DNA of 21,603 nt from assembly GCA_035716845.1 (NCBI GenBank), contig DASTJE010000072.1, positions 1-21,603 of the forward strand. Direction: 5' to 3'. The position numbers and the translations under genes are program-made. Below the pieces are notes generated by a model. The model ran no database searches. It saw only the letters and a list, made by a program, of their open reading frames with translations, and had not been told where the DNA came from. This stretch comes from CADEEN01 sp035716845. GTDB taxonomy: Bacteria > Pseudomonadota > Gammaproteobacteria > Burkholderiales > Burkholderiaceae_C. Of this stretch, positions 1 to 8,622 are shown in pieces. Positions within the stretch are counted from its first letter, which is position 1. Every line of letters begins with the position of its first letter.

Positions 1-570
1 TGGGGCCTGCTGCTGATCCTGCTGTTCTCGGTGCAGCTGGGCTGGACGCCGGTGTCGGGGCGCATCAGCGTGCAGTACTTCTTCGAACCGGTGACGGGAT
101 TCCACCTGGTGGACGCCTGGCTGTCCGGCGAACCGGGCGCCTTCAAGTCGGCCGCCACCCACCTCGTGCTGCCGGCCATCGTGCTGGGCACCAACCCGCT
201 GGCCATCATCGCGCGCATGACCCGCTCGGCCATGCTCGAGGTGCTGGGCGAGGACTACATCCGCACCGCGCGCGCCAAGGGCCTGTCGGCCGCACGCGTG
301 GTGGGCCTGCACGCCTTCCGCAACGCGTTGATCCCGGTGGTCACCGTGATCGGGCTGCAGGTCAGCGTGCTGTTCACCGGCGCCATCCTCACCGAGACGA
401 TCTTCTCCTGGCCGGGCGTGGGCAAGTGGATGATCGAGGCCATCGCACGGCGCGACTACCCGGTGCTGCAGGGCGGCCTGCTGCTGCTCGGCGGCGTGGT
501 CATGCTCGTCAACCTGGTCGTGGACGTGCTGTACGGCGTGATCAACCCGCGCATCTCCCGCACGTCATGA
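1..570 (+). CDS. dppB: Dipeptide ABC transporter permease DppB (5' end outside window)
   Basis: Inner-membrane permease of a peptide (family 5) ABC importer; it forms the transmembrane channel with DppC. The reading frame is open from base 1, so the start codon and N-terminal half lie upstream of the window; about 189 residues are visible. The visible part has the periplasmic segment with FSVQLGWTPVSGR, typical of DppB/OppB proteins. It also has the cytoplasmic EAA-type coupling loop (EDYIRTARAKGLSAARV, followed by RNALIPVVT) that docks on the ATPases, and ends in hydrophobic spans and a short tail. The stop overlaps the dppC start in an ATGA arrangement (567-570), which implies translational coupling. 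Assignment to Dpp rather than Opp or a nickel importer rests mainly on the nearby DppA. Confidence 0.93.
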   Translation, partial: WGLLLILLFSVQLGWTPVSGRISVQYFFEPVTGFHLVDAWLSGEPGAFKSAATHLVLPAIVLGTNPLAIIARMTRSAMLEVLGEDYIRTARAKGLSAARVVGLHAFRNALIPVVTVIGLQVSVLFTGAILTETIFSWPGVGKWMIEAIARRDYPVLQGGLLLLGGVVMLVNLVVDVLYGVINPRISRTS

Positions 571-1472
571 GCACGCCCGCCGACGCGCTGCCGTTGCCGC
601 AGGAGCTGGCCCCGCCCGGGCCCTTGCGCGAGTTCTGGGGCTACTTCAGCGCCAACCCCGGCGCGGTGGCCGGCCTCGTCATCGTGCTGGCGGTGATGAC
701 GATGGCGGCACTCGCGCCGTGGATCGCCCCCTACCCGCCCGATCTCACCAACAACCAGGCCTTCCTCAGGCCGCCGTTCTGGCAGGAGGGCGGCTCCACC
801 GCCTACCTGCTGGGTACCGACGCGATCGGGCGCGACATCCTGTCGCGCCTGATGCACGGTGGCCGCCTGTCCCTGGTGATCGGCATCGCGGTGGTGGCGC
901 TGTCGATCGTGGTGGGCATCGTGCTCGGCCTGCTGGCCGGCTTCTGGCGCGGCGCCATCGAGATCGCGATCATGCGGCTGATGGACATCATCCTCACGCT
1001 GCCCAGCCTGCTGCTGGCCATCGTGATCGTGGCCATCCTCGGGCCCGGCATGATGAACGCGATGCTGGCCGTGTCGCTCGTGGTGCTGCCGCACTACGTG
1101 CGCATCACGCGCGCCGCCGTGATCGGCGAGACGGCCAAGGACTACGTGGTGGCCGCCCAGGTGGCCGGCGCCGGACGTCTGCGCCTGATGTTCCGCGAGG
1201 TGCTGCCCAACTGTGCCGCGCCGCTGATCGTGCAGGCCTCGCTGGGCGTGTCCACCGCCATCCTCGACGCAGCGGCGCTGGGCTTCCTCGGCCTGGGCGC
1301 GCAGCCCCCGGCCGCGGAGTGGGGCACCATGCTCGCCGATGCGCGCGAGTTCGTGCTGCGCGCGTGGTGGGTCGTCACCTTCCCGGGCCTGATGATCCTG
1401 ATCACGGTGCTGGCCTTCAACCTGCTGGGCGACGGGCTGCGCGACGCGCTCGACCCGAAGCTCAAGCGCTGA
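567..1472 (+). CDS. dppC: Dipeptide ABC transporter permease DppC
   Basis: Second inner-membrane permease of the peptide importer, 301 residues, normal for DppC. The start is taken at the ATG that overlaps the dppB stop (ATGA); an upstream extension of the frame would run through dppB. The N-terminus is a cytoplasmic stretch followed by a first span at about residues 33-53. The family hallmark GTDAIGRDILSR lies at about 83-94, followed by several spans. An EAA coupling loop (VVAAQVAGAGRLRLMFREVLPN) sits at about 192-215, and the conserved ALGFLGLGAQPP segment follows. The C-terminus reads NLLGDGLRDALDPKLK, as in the family. The gap to dppD is 16 bases. Confidence 0.95.
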   Translation: MSTPADALPLPQELAPPGPLREFWGYFSANPGAVAGLVIVLAVMTMAALAPWIAPYPPDLTNNQAFLRPPFWQEGGSTAYLLGTDAIGRDILSRLMHGGRLSLVIGIAVVALSIVVGIVLGLLAGFWRGAIEIAIMRLMDIILTLPSLLLAIVIVAILGPGMMNAMLAVSLVVLPHYVRITRAAVIGETAKDYVVAAQVAGAGRLRLMFREVLPNCAAPLIVQASLGVSTAILDAAALGFLGLGAQPPAAEWGTMLADAREFVLRAWWVVTFPGLMILITVLAFNLLGDGLRDALDPKLKR

Positions 1473-1488
1473 GCCAAGGCCCCTGGAC

Positions 1489-2526
1489 ATGCCGCTGCTC
1501 GAGATCGAAGACCTGCACGTCGAATTCCCCGGCCAGGGGGCGACGATGCATGCGGTGGACAGCGTGAGCCTCTCGCTCGACGAGGGCGAGGTGCTGGGCA
1601 TCGTCGGCGAGTCCGGCTCCGGCAAGAGCGTGACCATGCTCGCGCTGATGGGTCTGGTGCCGTACCCGGGCCGCGTGCGTGCACAGCGGCTCGCCTTTGC
1701 CGGACGCGACCTGCTCGCGCTGTCGGCGCGCGAACGCCGCACGCTGACCGGGCGCGACGTGGCGATGATCTTCCAGGACCCGACCACCAGCCTGAACCCG
1801 TGCTTCACGGTCGGCTTCCAGCTCACCGAGACGCTGCGCCTGCACCTGGGGCTGGACCGCCGCGCGGCGACCCAGCGCGCCACCGAACTGCTCGAGCTGG
1901 TGGGCATCCCGGCGGCGTCGAGCCGGCTCAGGGACTTCCCGCACCAGATGTCGGGCGGCATGAACCAGCGCGTGATGATCGCCATGGCCATCGCCTGCAA
2001 CCCGCGCCTGCTGATCGCCGACGAGCCGACCACCGCACTGGACGTCACCATCCAGGCCCAGATCCTCGACCTGCTGCGCACGCTGCAGAAGGAGCGCGGC
2101 ATGGCGCTGGTGCTGATCACGCACAACATGGGGGTGGTCGAGGAGATGGCGCAGCGCGTGTGCGTGATGTACGCCGGCCAGGTCGTGGAGGAACGCAGCG
2201 CGCAGAGCCTGTTCGCGGCGCCGCAGCACCCCTACACCGCGGCGCTGCTGGCGGCGATGCCCGAGCGCAGCGAAGGCGCCACGCAGCTGGCCAGCATCCC
2301 GGGCACGGTGCCGGGCCTGTACGACCGCCCGGCCGGCTGCCTGTTCGCGCCGCGCTGCGGCTACGCCACCGAGCACTCCCGCGCCGAGCGCCCGCCGCTG
2401 CGCGATTGGCAGGGCGGCCGCGTGCGCTGCCACCACCCACTGGGCGACCCGCAGCGCGAGGCCCGCATCGCGCTGCACGGCCGATTGAACCTGGCGGCGG
2501 ACGCCGCCGGCGCGCTGCAGCCATGA
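1489..2526 (+). CDS. dppD: Peptide ABC transporter ATP-binding protein DppD
   Basis: One of the two cytoplasmic ATPases that power peptide import, 345 residues (family about 325-340). Visible motifs are Walker A GESGSGKS at 40-47, Q-loop Gln96, signature SGGMNQR from 155, Walker B LLIADEP with Asp178/Glu179, and H-loop His212. The C-terminal oligopeptide/dipeptide extension is present (GCLFAPRC ... RCHHPLG). This extension normally carries four cysteines. Here the third is Ser297 (TEHSRAE where relatives have a Cys), while DppF next door keeps all four. An AAGG ribosome-binding site lies about 10 bases before the ATG. The stop overlaps the dppF start by four bases. Confidence 0.94.
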   Translation: MPLLEIEDLHVEFPGQGATMHAVDSVSLSLDEGEVLGIVGESGSGKSVTMLALMGLVPYPGRVRAQRLAFAGRDLLALSARERRTLTGRDVAMIFQDPTTSLNPCFTVGFQLTETLRLHLGLDRRAATQRATELLELVGIPAASSRLRDFPHQMSGGMNQRVMIAMAIACNPRLLIADEPTTALDVTIQAQILDLLRTLQKERGMALVLITHNMGVVEEMAQRVCVMYAGQVVEERSAQSLFAAPQHPYTAALLAAMPERSEGATQLASIPGTVPGLYDRPAGCLFAPRCGYATEHSRAERPPLRDWQGGRVRCHHPLGDPQREARIALHGRLNLAADAAGALQP

Positions 2527-3509
2527 GCACGAGCGCGGCACCCCCGGTGGTCGAGGCTCGCGATCTGCGCCGCGTCTACGAAATCAAGCGCGGCTGGCTG
2601 CGCGAGCGTGCGCGGCTGCAGGCGGTGGGCGGCGTGTCCTTCAGCGTCGCGCCGGGCCGCACGCTGGCGGTGGTGGGCGAGTCGGGCTGCGGCAAGTCCA
2701 CCCTGGCGCGCATGGTCACGCTGATCGAAAAGCCCAGTGCCGGGGCGCTCACGCTGCGCGGCGTCGACGCGGTGGCCCCGCCCGCCGACGCGCGCACGAT
2801 GCTGCGCCGCTCGGTGCAGCTGGTGTTCCAGAACCCCTACGGCTCGCTCAACCCGCGCCACAAGATCGGCGACATCCTCGCCACGCCGCTGGCCATCAAC
2901 ACGCCGTTCTCGGCGGCCGAGCGCCGCGAGCGCGCGCAGGCCATGCTGGCGCGCGTGGGCCTGCGGCCCGAACATGCGCACCGCTACCCGCACATGTTCT
3001 CGGGCGGCCAGCGCCAGCGCATCGCGATCGCGCGCGCGCTGATGCTCGATCCGGCACTGCTGGTGGCCGACGAGCCGGTGTCGGCGCTCGATGTCTCGGT
3101 GCAGGCGCAGGTGCTCAACCTGCTGCACGAACTGCAAAGCGAGCTGGGGCTGGCCTACCTCTTCATCTCGCACGACCTGGGCGTGGTGCGCCACATCGCG
3201 CATGAGGTGATGGTGATGTACCTGGGCCTGGTGATGGAGCAGGCCCCCAAGCGCAGCCTGTTCGCGCGACCGCTGCATCCCTATACGCGCGCGCTGCTGG
3301 GCTCCACGCCCGGCCTGTCCGGCCTCGCGCGCGCGCGGCGCATCGTCCTCAAGGGCGAGCTGCCCTCGCCGCTTGCGCCCCCGGCGGGCTGCGTCTTCAG
3401 CACGCGCTGCCCGCACGTGGCCGAGCGCTGTCGCGAGGAACGCCCGTCGCTGCGCCCGGTCGACGACCACCAGGTCGCCTGCCACCATGCCGAGCGCTTG
3501 GCGGACTGA
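2523..3509 (+). CDS. dppF: Peptide ABC transporter ATP-binding protein DppF
   Basis: Second ATPase of the importer, 328 residues, normal length. The start is the ATG overlapping the dppD stop (ATGA). Motifs are Walker A GESGCGKST at 52-60, Q-loop within VFQNPYGSLNPR, signature FSGGQRQRIAIARA from 159, Walker B LLVADEP with Asp183/Glu184, and H-loop in LFISHDLG. The C-terminal extension holds the full four-cysteine motif (GCVFSTRC, AERC, VACHH). It would pair with DppD as a heterodimer under the DppBC channel. A 95-base gap separates it from dppA, so the binding protein may have its own promoter or be co-transcribed. Confidence 0.95.
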   Translation: MSTSAAPPVVEARDLRRVYEIKRGWLRERARLQAVGGVSFSVAPGRTLAVVGESGCGKSTLARMVTLIEKPSAGALTLRGVDAVAPPADARTMLRRSVQLVFQNPYGSLNPRHKIGDILATPLAINTPFSAAERRERAQAMLARVGLRPEHAHRYPHMFSGGQRQRIAIARALMLDPALLVADEPVSALDVSVQAQVLNLLHELQSELGLAYLFISHDLGVVRHIAHEVMVMYLGLVMEQAPKRSLFARPLHPYTRALLGSTPGLSGLARARRIVLKGELPSPLAPPAGCVFSTRCPHVAERCREERPSLRPVDDHQVACHHAERLAD

Positions 3510-3604
3510 GCGCGACTGATCCAGCTCAATCCAGCGGCGACGGAGCAGCCTGCGGGATCGCTTACGATGCCCGCTTGGCTCCGATTCACAAGAGAGGACT
3601 CTCC

Positions 3605-5203
3605 ATGCACTTCGCTCGCACGCGCGCTGCCACCGCGGCCGCCCTCGCCCTGCTCGCCGCAGGCAGCCTGTCGGCCAAGACCCTCGTGTACTGCTCCGAG
3701 GGCAGCCCGGAGAACTTCTACCCCGGCATCAACACCACCGGCACCTCGTTCGACGCCAACAGCCAGATCTACAGCCGTATCGTCGATTTCGAACGCGGCG
3801 GCACGAAGGTCGTGCCCGGCCTGGCCGAGAAGTGGGACATCTCCGCCGACGGCCTGACCTACACCTTCCACCTGCGCCGCGGCGTGAAGTGGCACTCGAA
3901 CAAGAACTTCACGCCGTCGCGCGACATGAACGCCGACGACATCCTGTTCATGTTCGAACGTCAGTGGAAGGAGAACGACCCGTACTTCAAGGTCACGAGC
4001 CCGAACCACTCCTACTTCAACGACATGGGCATGCCCAAGCTGCTGAAGTCGGTGGACAAGGTCGACGACTACACGGTGCGCATCGTGCTCAACCGCCCCG
4101 AAGCGCCGTTCCTGTCGAACCTGGCGATGGAGTACGCCGGGGTGCAGAGCAAGGAATACGCGATCGCGATGCTCAAGGCCGGCACGCCCGAGAAGATCGA
4201 CCAGGAGCCGATCGGCACCGGGCCCTTCATGCTCGTGCAGTACCAGAAGGACGCCATCATCCGCTACAAGGCCTTTGCCCAGTACTACGGCGGCAAGGCC
4301 AAGATCGACGACCTGGTGTTCGCGATCACGCCCGACTCGTCGGTGCGCTGGGCCAAGCTGCAGAAGGGCGAGTGCCACGTGATGCCCTACCCCAACCCGG
4401 CCGACCTGGACTCGATCCGCAAGGATCCGAACGTCACCGTGCTCGAGCAGCCCGGGCTCAACGTCGGCTACCTCGCCTTCAACACGACCAAGAAGCCCTT
4501 CGACGACGTGCGCGTGCGCAAGGCGGTCAGCATGGCCATCAACAAGAAGGCCATCATCGACGGCGTCTACCTGACGACGGGCGTCGCCGCCAAGAACCCG
4601 ATTCCGCCCTCGATGTGGTCGTACAACGATGCCATCAAGGACGATCCGTTCGACCCCGAAGCCGCCAAGAAGCTGCTGGCGCAGGCCGGCTTCCCGAACG
4701 GCTTCGCCACCGACCTGTGGGCCATGCCCGTGCAGCGCCCGTACAACCCCAACGCGCGCCGCATCGCCGAGCTGATGCAGTCCGACCTGGCCAAGATCGG
4801 CGTCAAGGCGGAGATCAAGAGCTTCGAGTGGGGCGAATACCGCAAGCGCATGCAGGCCGGCGAGCACCAGATGGGCATGCTGGGCTGGACCGGCGACAAC
4901 GGCGATCCCGACAACTTCCTGCACACGCTGCTGGGCTGCGACGCGGCCAAGACGAATGGCTCGAACGTCGCCAAGTTCTGCTACAAGCCCTTCGAGGACC
5001 TGGTGATCAAGGCCAAGTCGGTGTCCAAGCCGGCCGAGCGCACCGAGCTCTACAAGAAGGCCCAGGTCGTCTTCAAGGAGCAGGCGCCCTGGTTCACGAT
5101 CGCCCACGCGGTGCAGTTGAAGCCGGTGCGCAAGGAAGTCGTCGACTTCAAGCTCAGCCCATTCGGCCGCCACACCTTCTACGGCGTGGACATCAAGCAG
5201 TAA
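3605..5203 (+). CDS. dppA: Periplasmic dipeptide-binding protein DppA
   Basis: Periplasmic solute receptor (family 5 extracellular binding protein) that delivers di/oligopeptides to DppBCDF; E. coli DppA also binds haem. 532 residues. The start at 3605 is preferred over an in-frame ATG at 3575 because it gives a clean signal peptide (MHFARTRAATAAALALLAAG, cleavage probably after SLSA) and has a GAGAGGA site about 9 bases upstream. Strings that I recall as near-identical in E. coli DppA include TLVYCSEGSPE, PGLAEKWDIS, GLNVGYLAFN, LWAMPVQRPYNPNARR and GWTGDNGDPDNF. All four cysteines that form the two disulfides in E. coli DppA are present (YCSEG, GECHV, GCDAA, KFCYK). A terminator-like hairpin follows 20 bases after the stop. 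Confidence 0.95.
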   Translation: MHFARTRAATAAALALLAAGSLSAKTLVYCSEGSPENFYPGINTTGTSFDANSQIYSRIVDFERGGTKVVPGLAEKWDISADGLTYTFHLRRGVKWHSNKNFTPSRDMNADDILFMFERQWKENDPYFKVTSPNHSYFNDMGMPKLLKSVDKVDDYTVRIVLNRPEAPFLSNLAMEYAGVQSKEYAIAMLKAGTPEKIDQEPIGTGPFMLVQYQKDAIIRYKAFAQYYGGKAKIDDLVFAITPDSSVRWAKLQKGECHVMPYPNPADLDSIRKDPNVTVLEQPGLNVGYLAFNTTKKPFDDVRVRKAVSMAINKKAIIDGVYLTTGVAAKNPIPPSMWSYNDAIKDDPFDPEAAKKLLAQAGFPNGFATDLWAMPVQRPYNPNARRIAELMQSDLAKIGVKAEIKSFEWGEYRKRMQAGEHQMGMLGWTGDNGDPDNFLHTLLGCDAAKTNGSNVAKFCYKPFEDLVIKAKSVSKPAERTELYKKAQVVFKEQAPWFTIAHAVQLKPVRKEVVDFKLSPFGRHTFYGVDIKQ

Positions 5204-5223
5204 GCGCCATCCGTTGAACGACG

Positions 5224-5245
5224 AAGGCCGCCCGAGGGCGGCCTT
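5224..5245. terminator. Rho-independent-like hairpin between convergent dppA and sodC
   Basis: A perfect 9-bp stem (AAGGCCGCC / GGCGGCCTT) encloses the tetraloop CGAG. It sits 20 bases after the dppA stop and 28 bases before the sodC stop on the other strand. There is no strong T-run on either side, only the terminal AA/TT pairs and CTGCTTC. Its position between convergent genes and symmetric stem suggest a bidirectional terminator. Confidence 0.8.
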
Positions 5246-5273
5246 CTGCTTCACGGGGCCGGATGCGACCGGC

Positions 5274-5822
5274 TCAGGCCTTCGCGATCACGCCGCAGGC
5301 GATGCGCGCGCCGGCGTTGCCGGTGGGCTGGGTCTTGTAGTCGTCGGGCTGGGCATGCACGATCAGGCCGCGGCCGACGATGTCGGTGGCGCCACTGCCG
5401 ATGCCCAGGCCCGAAAGCGTGACGTGCACGTCGACGCGGCCGCTGGCGTCGGCCTTCAGCGAGGGCAGGTCGCCGGCATGGTGCTCGCCCACGCCGTGCG
5501 CGCCGTGCGGCTTGCCCAGCGGGTTGAAGTGCCCGCCGGTGCTCATGCCGTCGCCGCTGCTGCAATCGCCCTTCTCGTGGATGTGGAAGCCATGCTCCTG
5601 GCCCGGCTTGAGGCCCTCCACACGCACGTGCAGCATCAACTGGTCGCCACGCTGGTGGAACATCGCCATGCCGGCCGTGCCATTGCCGCGCGTGGGCTCG
5701 AGCTTGGCCATCGCCGACGGGCCGCCGTGCGGGTGGCCGTGCGCGCCGTATGGGCCCGCGCCGGCACAGCCGGCGAGCGCGACAGCGGCGGCCAGCGCCG
5801 CCAAGGGAAAGCGAAGTTTCAT
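5274..5822 (-). CDS. sodC: Cu/Zn superoxide dismutase, lipoprotein
   Basis: Converts superoxide to oxygen and hydrogen peroxide in the envelope. 182 residues. The start at 5822 has an ideal AGGAGG site 5 bases upstream and gives a lipoprotein signal peptide ending in the lipobox LAGC (Cys19), so the protein is predicted to be lipid-anchored. Metal ligands are visible in family order: His80 and His82 (HGFHIHEKGD), bridging His98 (GGHFNP), zinc-site His106/His115/Asp118 (GKPHG, HHAGDLPS), and His156 (GLIVHAQPDDY). Cys87 and Cys176 supply the conserved disulfide, and the GNAGARIACGVI C-terminus is canonical. A His/Gly-rich linker (GAHGHPHGG) after the lipobox may add metal affinity. It lies 29 bases after a small membrane-protein gene, probably on the tex transcript. 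Confidence 0.95.
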   Translation of the reverse strand: MKLRFPLAALAAAVALAGCAGAGPYGAHGHPHGGPSAMAKLEPTRGNGTAGMAMFHQRGDQLMLHVRVEGLKPGQEHGFHIHEKGDCSSGDGMSTGGHFNPLGKPHGAHGVGEHHAGDLPSLKADASGRVDVHVTLSGLGIGSGATDIVGRGLIVHAQPDDYKTQPTGNAGARIACGVIAKA

Positions 5823-5851
5823 CGGTACCTCCTGAGGATGGTGGGCGGATG

Positions 5852-6136
5852 CTAGCGCCGCCCGGCGGAGGACGCAGCCGAGGCGGCCGATGGCACCGGC
5901 GGCGCCACCAGCAGGGCCTCGATGCGACCTCCGACGCAGCCGCCACCGGGTGCACGCTCGCAGGCCGGCGTCGCGGGCCGCGGCAGGCCGCGCTTCGAGT
6001 CGCCGGGCCGCTCGAGCAACAGCCACAGCAGGGTCGACGACGTGGCCAGCGTCAGCAGCACCAGCAGCAGGCGGCGCCGCCAGGGCATCCGCGGCAGTTC
6101 CACCGTGGGCGGCTGGGCTTTTGGTGTCTGGTGCAT
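5852..6136 (-). CDS. Small single-span membrane protein, unknown function
   Basis: 94 residues; I do not recognise a family. The start at 6136 is chosen because it lies 19 bases after the tex stop with a CAGGG site upstream; the frame could extend further but would overlap tex. The N-terminus is basic (PWRRR at 18-22) and precedes one hydrophobic helix (about 23-41, LLLVLLTLATSSTLLWLLL). This predicts an N-in/C-out topology. The remaining 50 or so residues would be periplasmic, rich in Pro/Ala, with two cysteines (Cys59, Cys67) that could pair. It sits between tex and sodC, all on the minus strand with short gaps. Codon use matches the neighbours. Real expression is likely but not proven. Confidence 0.6.
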   Translation of the reverse strand: MHQTPKAQPPTVELPRMPWRRRLLLVLLTLATSSTLLWLLLERPGDSKRGLPRPATPACERAPGGGCVGGRIEALLVAPPVPSAASAASSAGRR

Positions 6137-6155
6137 GTGCCGCAACCCTGCCGGC

Positions 6156-8522
6156 TCAGCGCCGCTGCAGCTTGGCGAACGCCGCGGCCATCGCCCCCTG
6201 GGGCTCGGGCTGGCCACGCTCCTGCGGCGCCCGCTCGTCGCGTCGCGGCGCGCGGAATCCCCCCCCGCCGCCCTCGCCCGGGCGCGCCGCCCCCGCATCG
6301 CTGCGCATCGTCAGCGCGATGCGAGCGCGCGCCAGGTCCACCTCGAGCACGCGCACCTTGACGATGTCGCCGGTCTTGACCACCTCGCGCGCATCCGCCA
6401 CGAACCGGTTGGCGAGCTGGCTCACGTGCACCAGGCCGTCCTGGTGCACGCCGAGGTCGACAAAGGCACCGAACTGCGCCACGTTGGTCACCGTGCCTTC
6501 GAGCGCCATGCCGGGCTTCAGGTCCTTCAGGTCCTGCACGCCTTCGTTGAAGCGCGCCACCTTGAAGTCCGGCCGCGGGTCGCGCCCGGGCTTGTCGAGC
6601 TCGGCCAGGATGTCCTTGACGGTGATGGCGCCGAAGCGCTCGTCGGCCAGGGCCTCGGGCCGCAGCTTCCTGAGCACGTCGCTCGCACCCATCAACGAGG
6701 CGATCGGCCGCCCGGTGGCGGCGATGATCTTCTCGACCACCGGGTAGGTCTCGGGGTGCACGCCCGAGGCATCGAGCGGATTGCGCCCGCCCGGGATGCG
6801 CAGGAAGCCCGCGGCCTGCTCGAAGGTCTTGGGCCCCAGGCCCGGCACCTGCAGCAGCTGCGCCCGCTCGGCGAAGGGACCGTTGGCATCGCGCCAGCGC
6901 ACGATGGCGCCGGCCACGCCGGCCGACAGGCCCGACACGCGCGTGAGCAGCGGCACGGAGGCGGTGTTGAGGTCCACGCCCACCTTGTTGACGCAGTCCT
7001 CCACCACCGCGTCGAGCGAGCGGGCCAGGCCGTGCTGGTCGACGTCATGCTGGTACTGGCCCACGCCGATGCTCCTGGGCTCGATCTTCACCAGTTCGGC
7101 CAGCGGGTCCTGCACGCGGCGCGCGATGCTGACCGCGCCGCGCAGGCTCACGTCCAGTTCGGGCAGCTCCTGGCTCGCGAACTCGCTGGCCGAGTACACC
7201 GACGCGCCCGCCTCGCTCACCACCACCTTGTCGATGCGGTGCTCGGGCGCGGCGGCGTGGACGCGCTTGATCAGGTCGGCGGCGAGCTGGTCGGTCTCGC
7301 GGCTGGCGGTGCCATTGCCGATGGCGACCAGGTTCACGCCATGCGTGGCCACCAGCCGGCCCAGTGCGTGCAGCGAGCCCTCCCAGTCGCGCCGGGGCTC
7401 GTGCGGGAAGACGGTGTGCGTGGCCAGCACGCGGCCGGTGTCGCTGACCACCGCCACCTTGACGCCGGTGCGGATGCCGGGGTCGAGCCCCATCACCACG
7501 CGCTTGCCCGCCGGCGCGGCCAGCAGCAGGTCGCGCAGGTTGTCGGCGAAGACCCTGATCGCGGTGGCCTCGGCGGCCTCGCGCAGGCGGCCGAACAGGT
7601 CGCGCTCGAGGCTGAGCGAGAGCTTGACCTTCCAGGTCCACGACACGCACTTGCGGATCAGGTCGTCGGCCGGCCGCGCGGCGTGGCGCCAGCCCAGGTG
7701 GCGGGCGATGCGGCCTTCGGCGAGACCCGGTTGCCCAGGCTCCGGCTCCTCGGGCAGCGCCAGGCGTGCGTCGAGGATCTCCAGCGTGCGGCCTCGGAAC
7801 ACCGCCAGCGCGCGGTGCGAGGGCACGCGCGAGATGGGCTCGCTGTAATCGAAGTAGTCGCGGAACTTGGCCACCTCGGGCGCGTTCTCGTCGCGGCCCG
7901 CGGCGAGCTTGGAGACGAAGAGCCCCTCGCTCCACAACCACTCGCGCAGGCTGCCTACCAGGGCCGCGTCCTCGGCCCAGCGCTCGGCCAGCAGGTCGCG
8001 CACGCCGTCGAGCACCGCGAGCGCGTCGGCAAAGCCGGCATCCGCGTTGACGAAGCCCGCAGCCTCGGCCAGCGGCTCGAGCGTCGGGTCGGCGAACAGC
8101 CGGTCGGCCAGCGGCTCGAGCCCCGCCTCGCGGGCGATCATGCCCTTGGTGCGGCGCCTGGGCTTGAACGGCGCGTACAAGTCCTCGAGCTCCTGCTTGG
8201 TGGGCGCGGCGACGATCGCTGCAGCCAGCTCGGCGGTGAGCTTGCCCTGCTCGGCGACGCTCCTGAGCACGGCGCCGCGGCGCTCCTCCAGCTCGCGCAG
8301 ATAGGCCAGGCGCGCCTCCAGCTCGCGCAGCTGCGCATCGTCCAGGCCCTCGGTGGCCTCCTTGCGGTAGCGCGCGATGAAGGGCACGGTGGCGCCGCCA
8401 TCGAGCAGGCCCACCGCCGCGGCCACCTGACCGGGACGCACCTGCAGTTCGGAGGCGAGCTGGCGGCAGATCTTGAGGGCGATGTCGGCGGCGTTCGGGG
8501 GCGCGAATTCCAAGGCAGTCAC
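6156..8522 (-). CDS. tex: Transcription accessory protein Tex (S1 RNA-binding)
   Basis: Cytoplasmic nucleic-acid-binding protein of the Tex/Spt6 family, linked in other bacteria to transcription and toxin-gene expression. About 788 residues (E. coli homologue 773). Domains in order: N-terminal Tex helical region with LLDGGATVPFIARYRKE near residue 35; a YqgF/RuvC-like fold with GLDPGIRTG at about 345-353; tandem helix-hairpin-helix at about 500-575 (VPGLGPKTFEQAAGFLRI); and an S1 domain at about 668-738 (GTVTNVAQFGAFVDLG). A low-complexity Gly/Arg/Glu tail follows. The start is uncertain. GTG at 8522 gives MTALEFAPPNAADIALKI and fits the family length, but its ribosome site is poor; the frame is open upstream to 8663. 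It is divergent from the acylphosphatase gene. Confidence 0.95.
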   Translation of the reverse strand: MTALEFAPPNAADIALKICRQLASELQVRPGQVAAAVGLLDGGATVPFIARYRKEATEGLDDAQLRELEARLAYLRELEERRGAVLRSVAEQGKLTAELAAAIVAAPTKQELEDLYAPFKPRRRTKGMIAREAGLEPLADRLFADPTLEPLAEAAGFVNADAGFADALAVLDGVRDLLAERWAEDAALVGSLREWLWSEGLFVSKLAAGRDENAPEVAKFRDYFDYSEPISRVPSHRALAVFRGRTLEILDARLALPEEPEPGQPGLAEGRIARHLGWRHAARPADDLIRKCVSWTWKVKLSLSLERDLFGRLREAAEATAIRVFADNLRDLLLAAPAGKRVVMGLDPGIRTGVKVAVVSDTGRVLATHTVFPHEPRRDWEGSLHALGRLVATHGVNLVAIGNGTASRETDQLAADLIKRVHAAAPEHRIDKVVVSEAGASVYSASEFASQELPELDVSLRGAVSIARRVQDPLAELVKIEPRSIGVGQYQHDVDQHGLARSLDAVVEDCVNKVGVDLNTASVPLLTRVSGLSAGVAGAIVRWRDANGPFAERAQLLQVPGLGPKTFEQAAGFLRIPGGRNPLDASGVHPETYPVVEKIIAATGRPIASLMGASDVLRKLRPEALADERFGAITVKDILAELDKPGRDPRPDFKVARFNEGVQDLKDLKPGMALEGTVTNVAQFGAFVDLGVHQDGLVHVSQLANRFVADAREVVKTGDIVKVRVLEVDLARARIALTMRSDAGAARPGEGGGGGFRAPRRDERAPQERGQPEPQGAMAAAFAKLQRR

Positions 8523-8622
8523 GAGAGCGGAAGTGGACAAAGGGCGCGAGTGTGGCACAGCCGGTCGCGGCGCCCGGAGGCCCCGACGTGGCATGCTCGG
8601 AAAGCCCCACGCCGACCCGCGA

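Noticed and set aside
456..2129. Very long minus-strand open frames antisense to the dpp genes (also 3281-5254 and others)
   Set aside because: They overlie clearly homologous plus-strand genes, have His/Arg/Ala-rich composition typical of GC-rich antisense frames, and match no known family.
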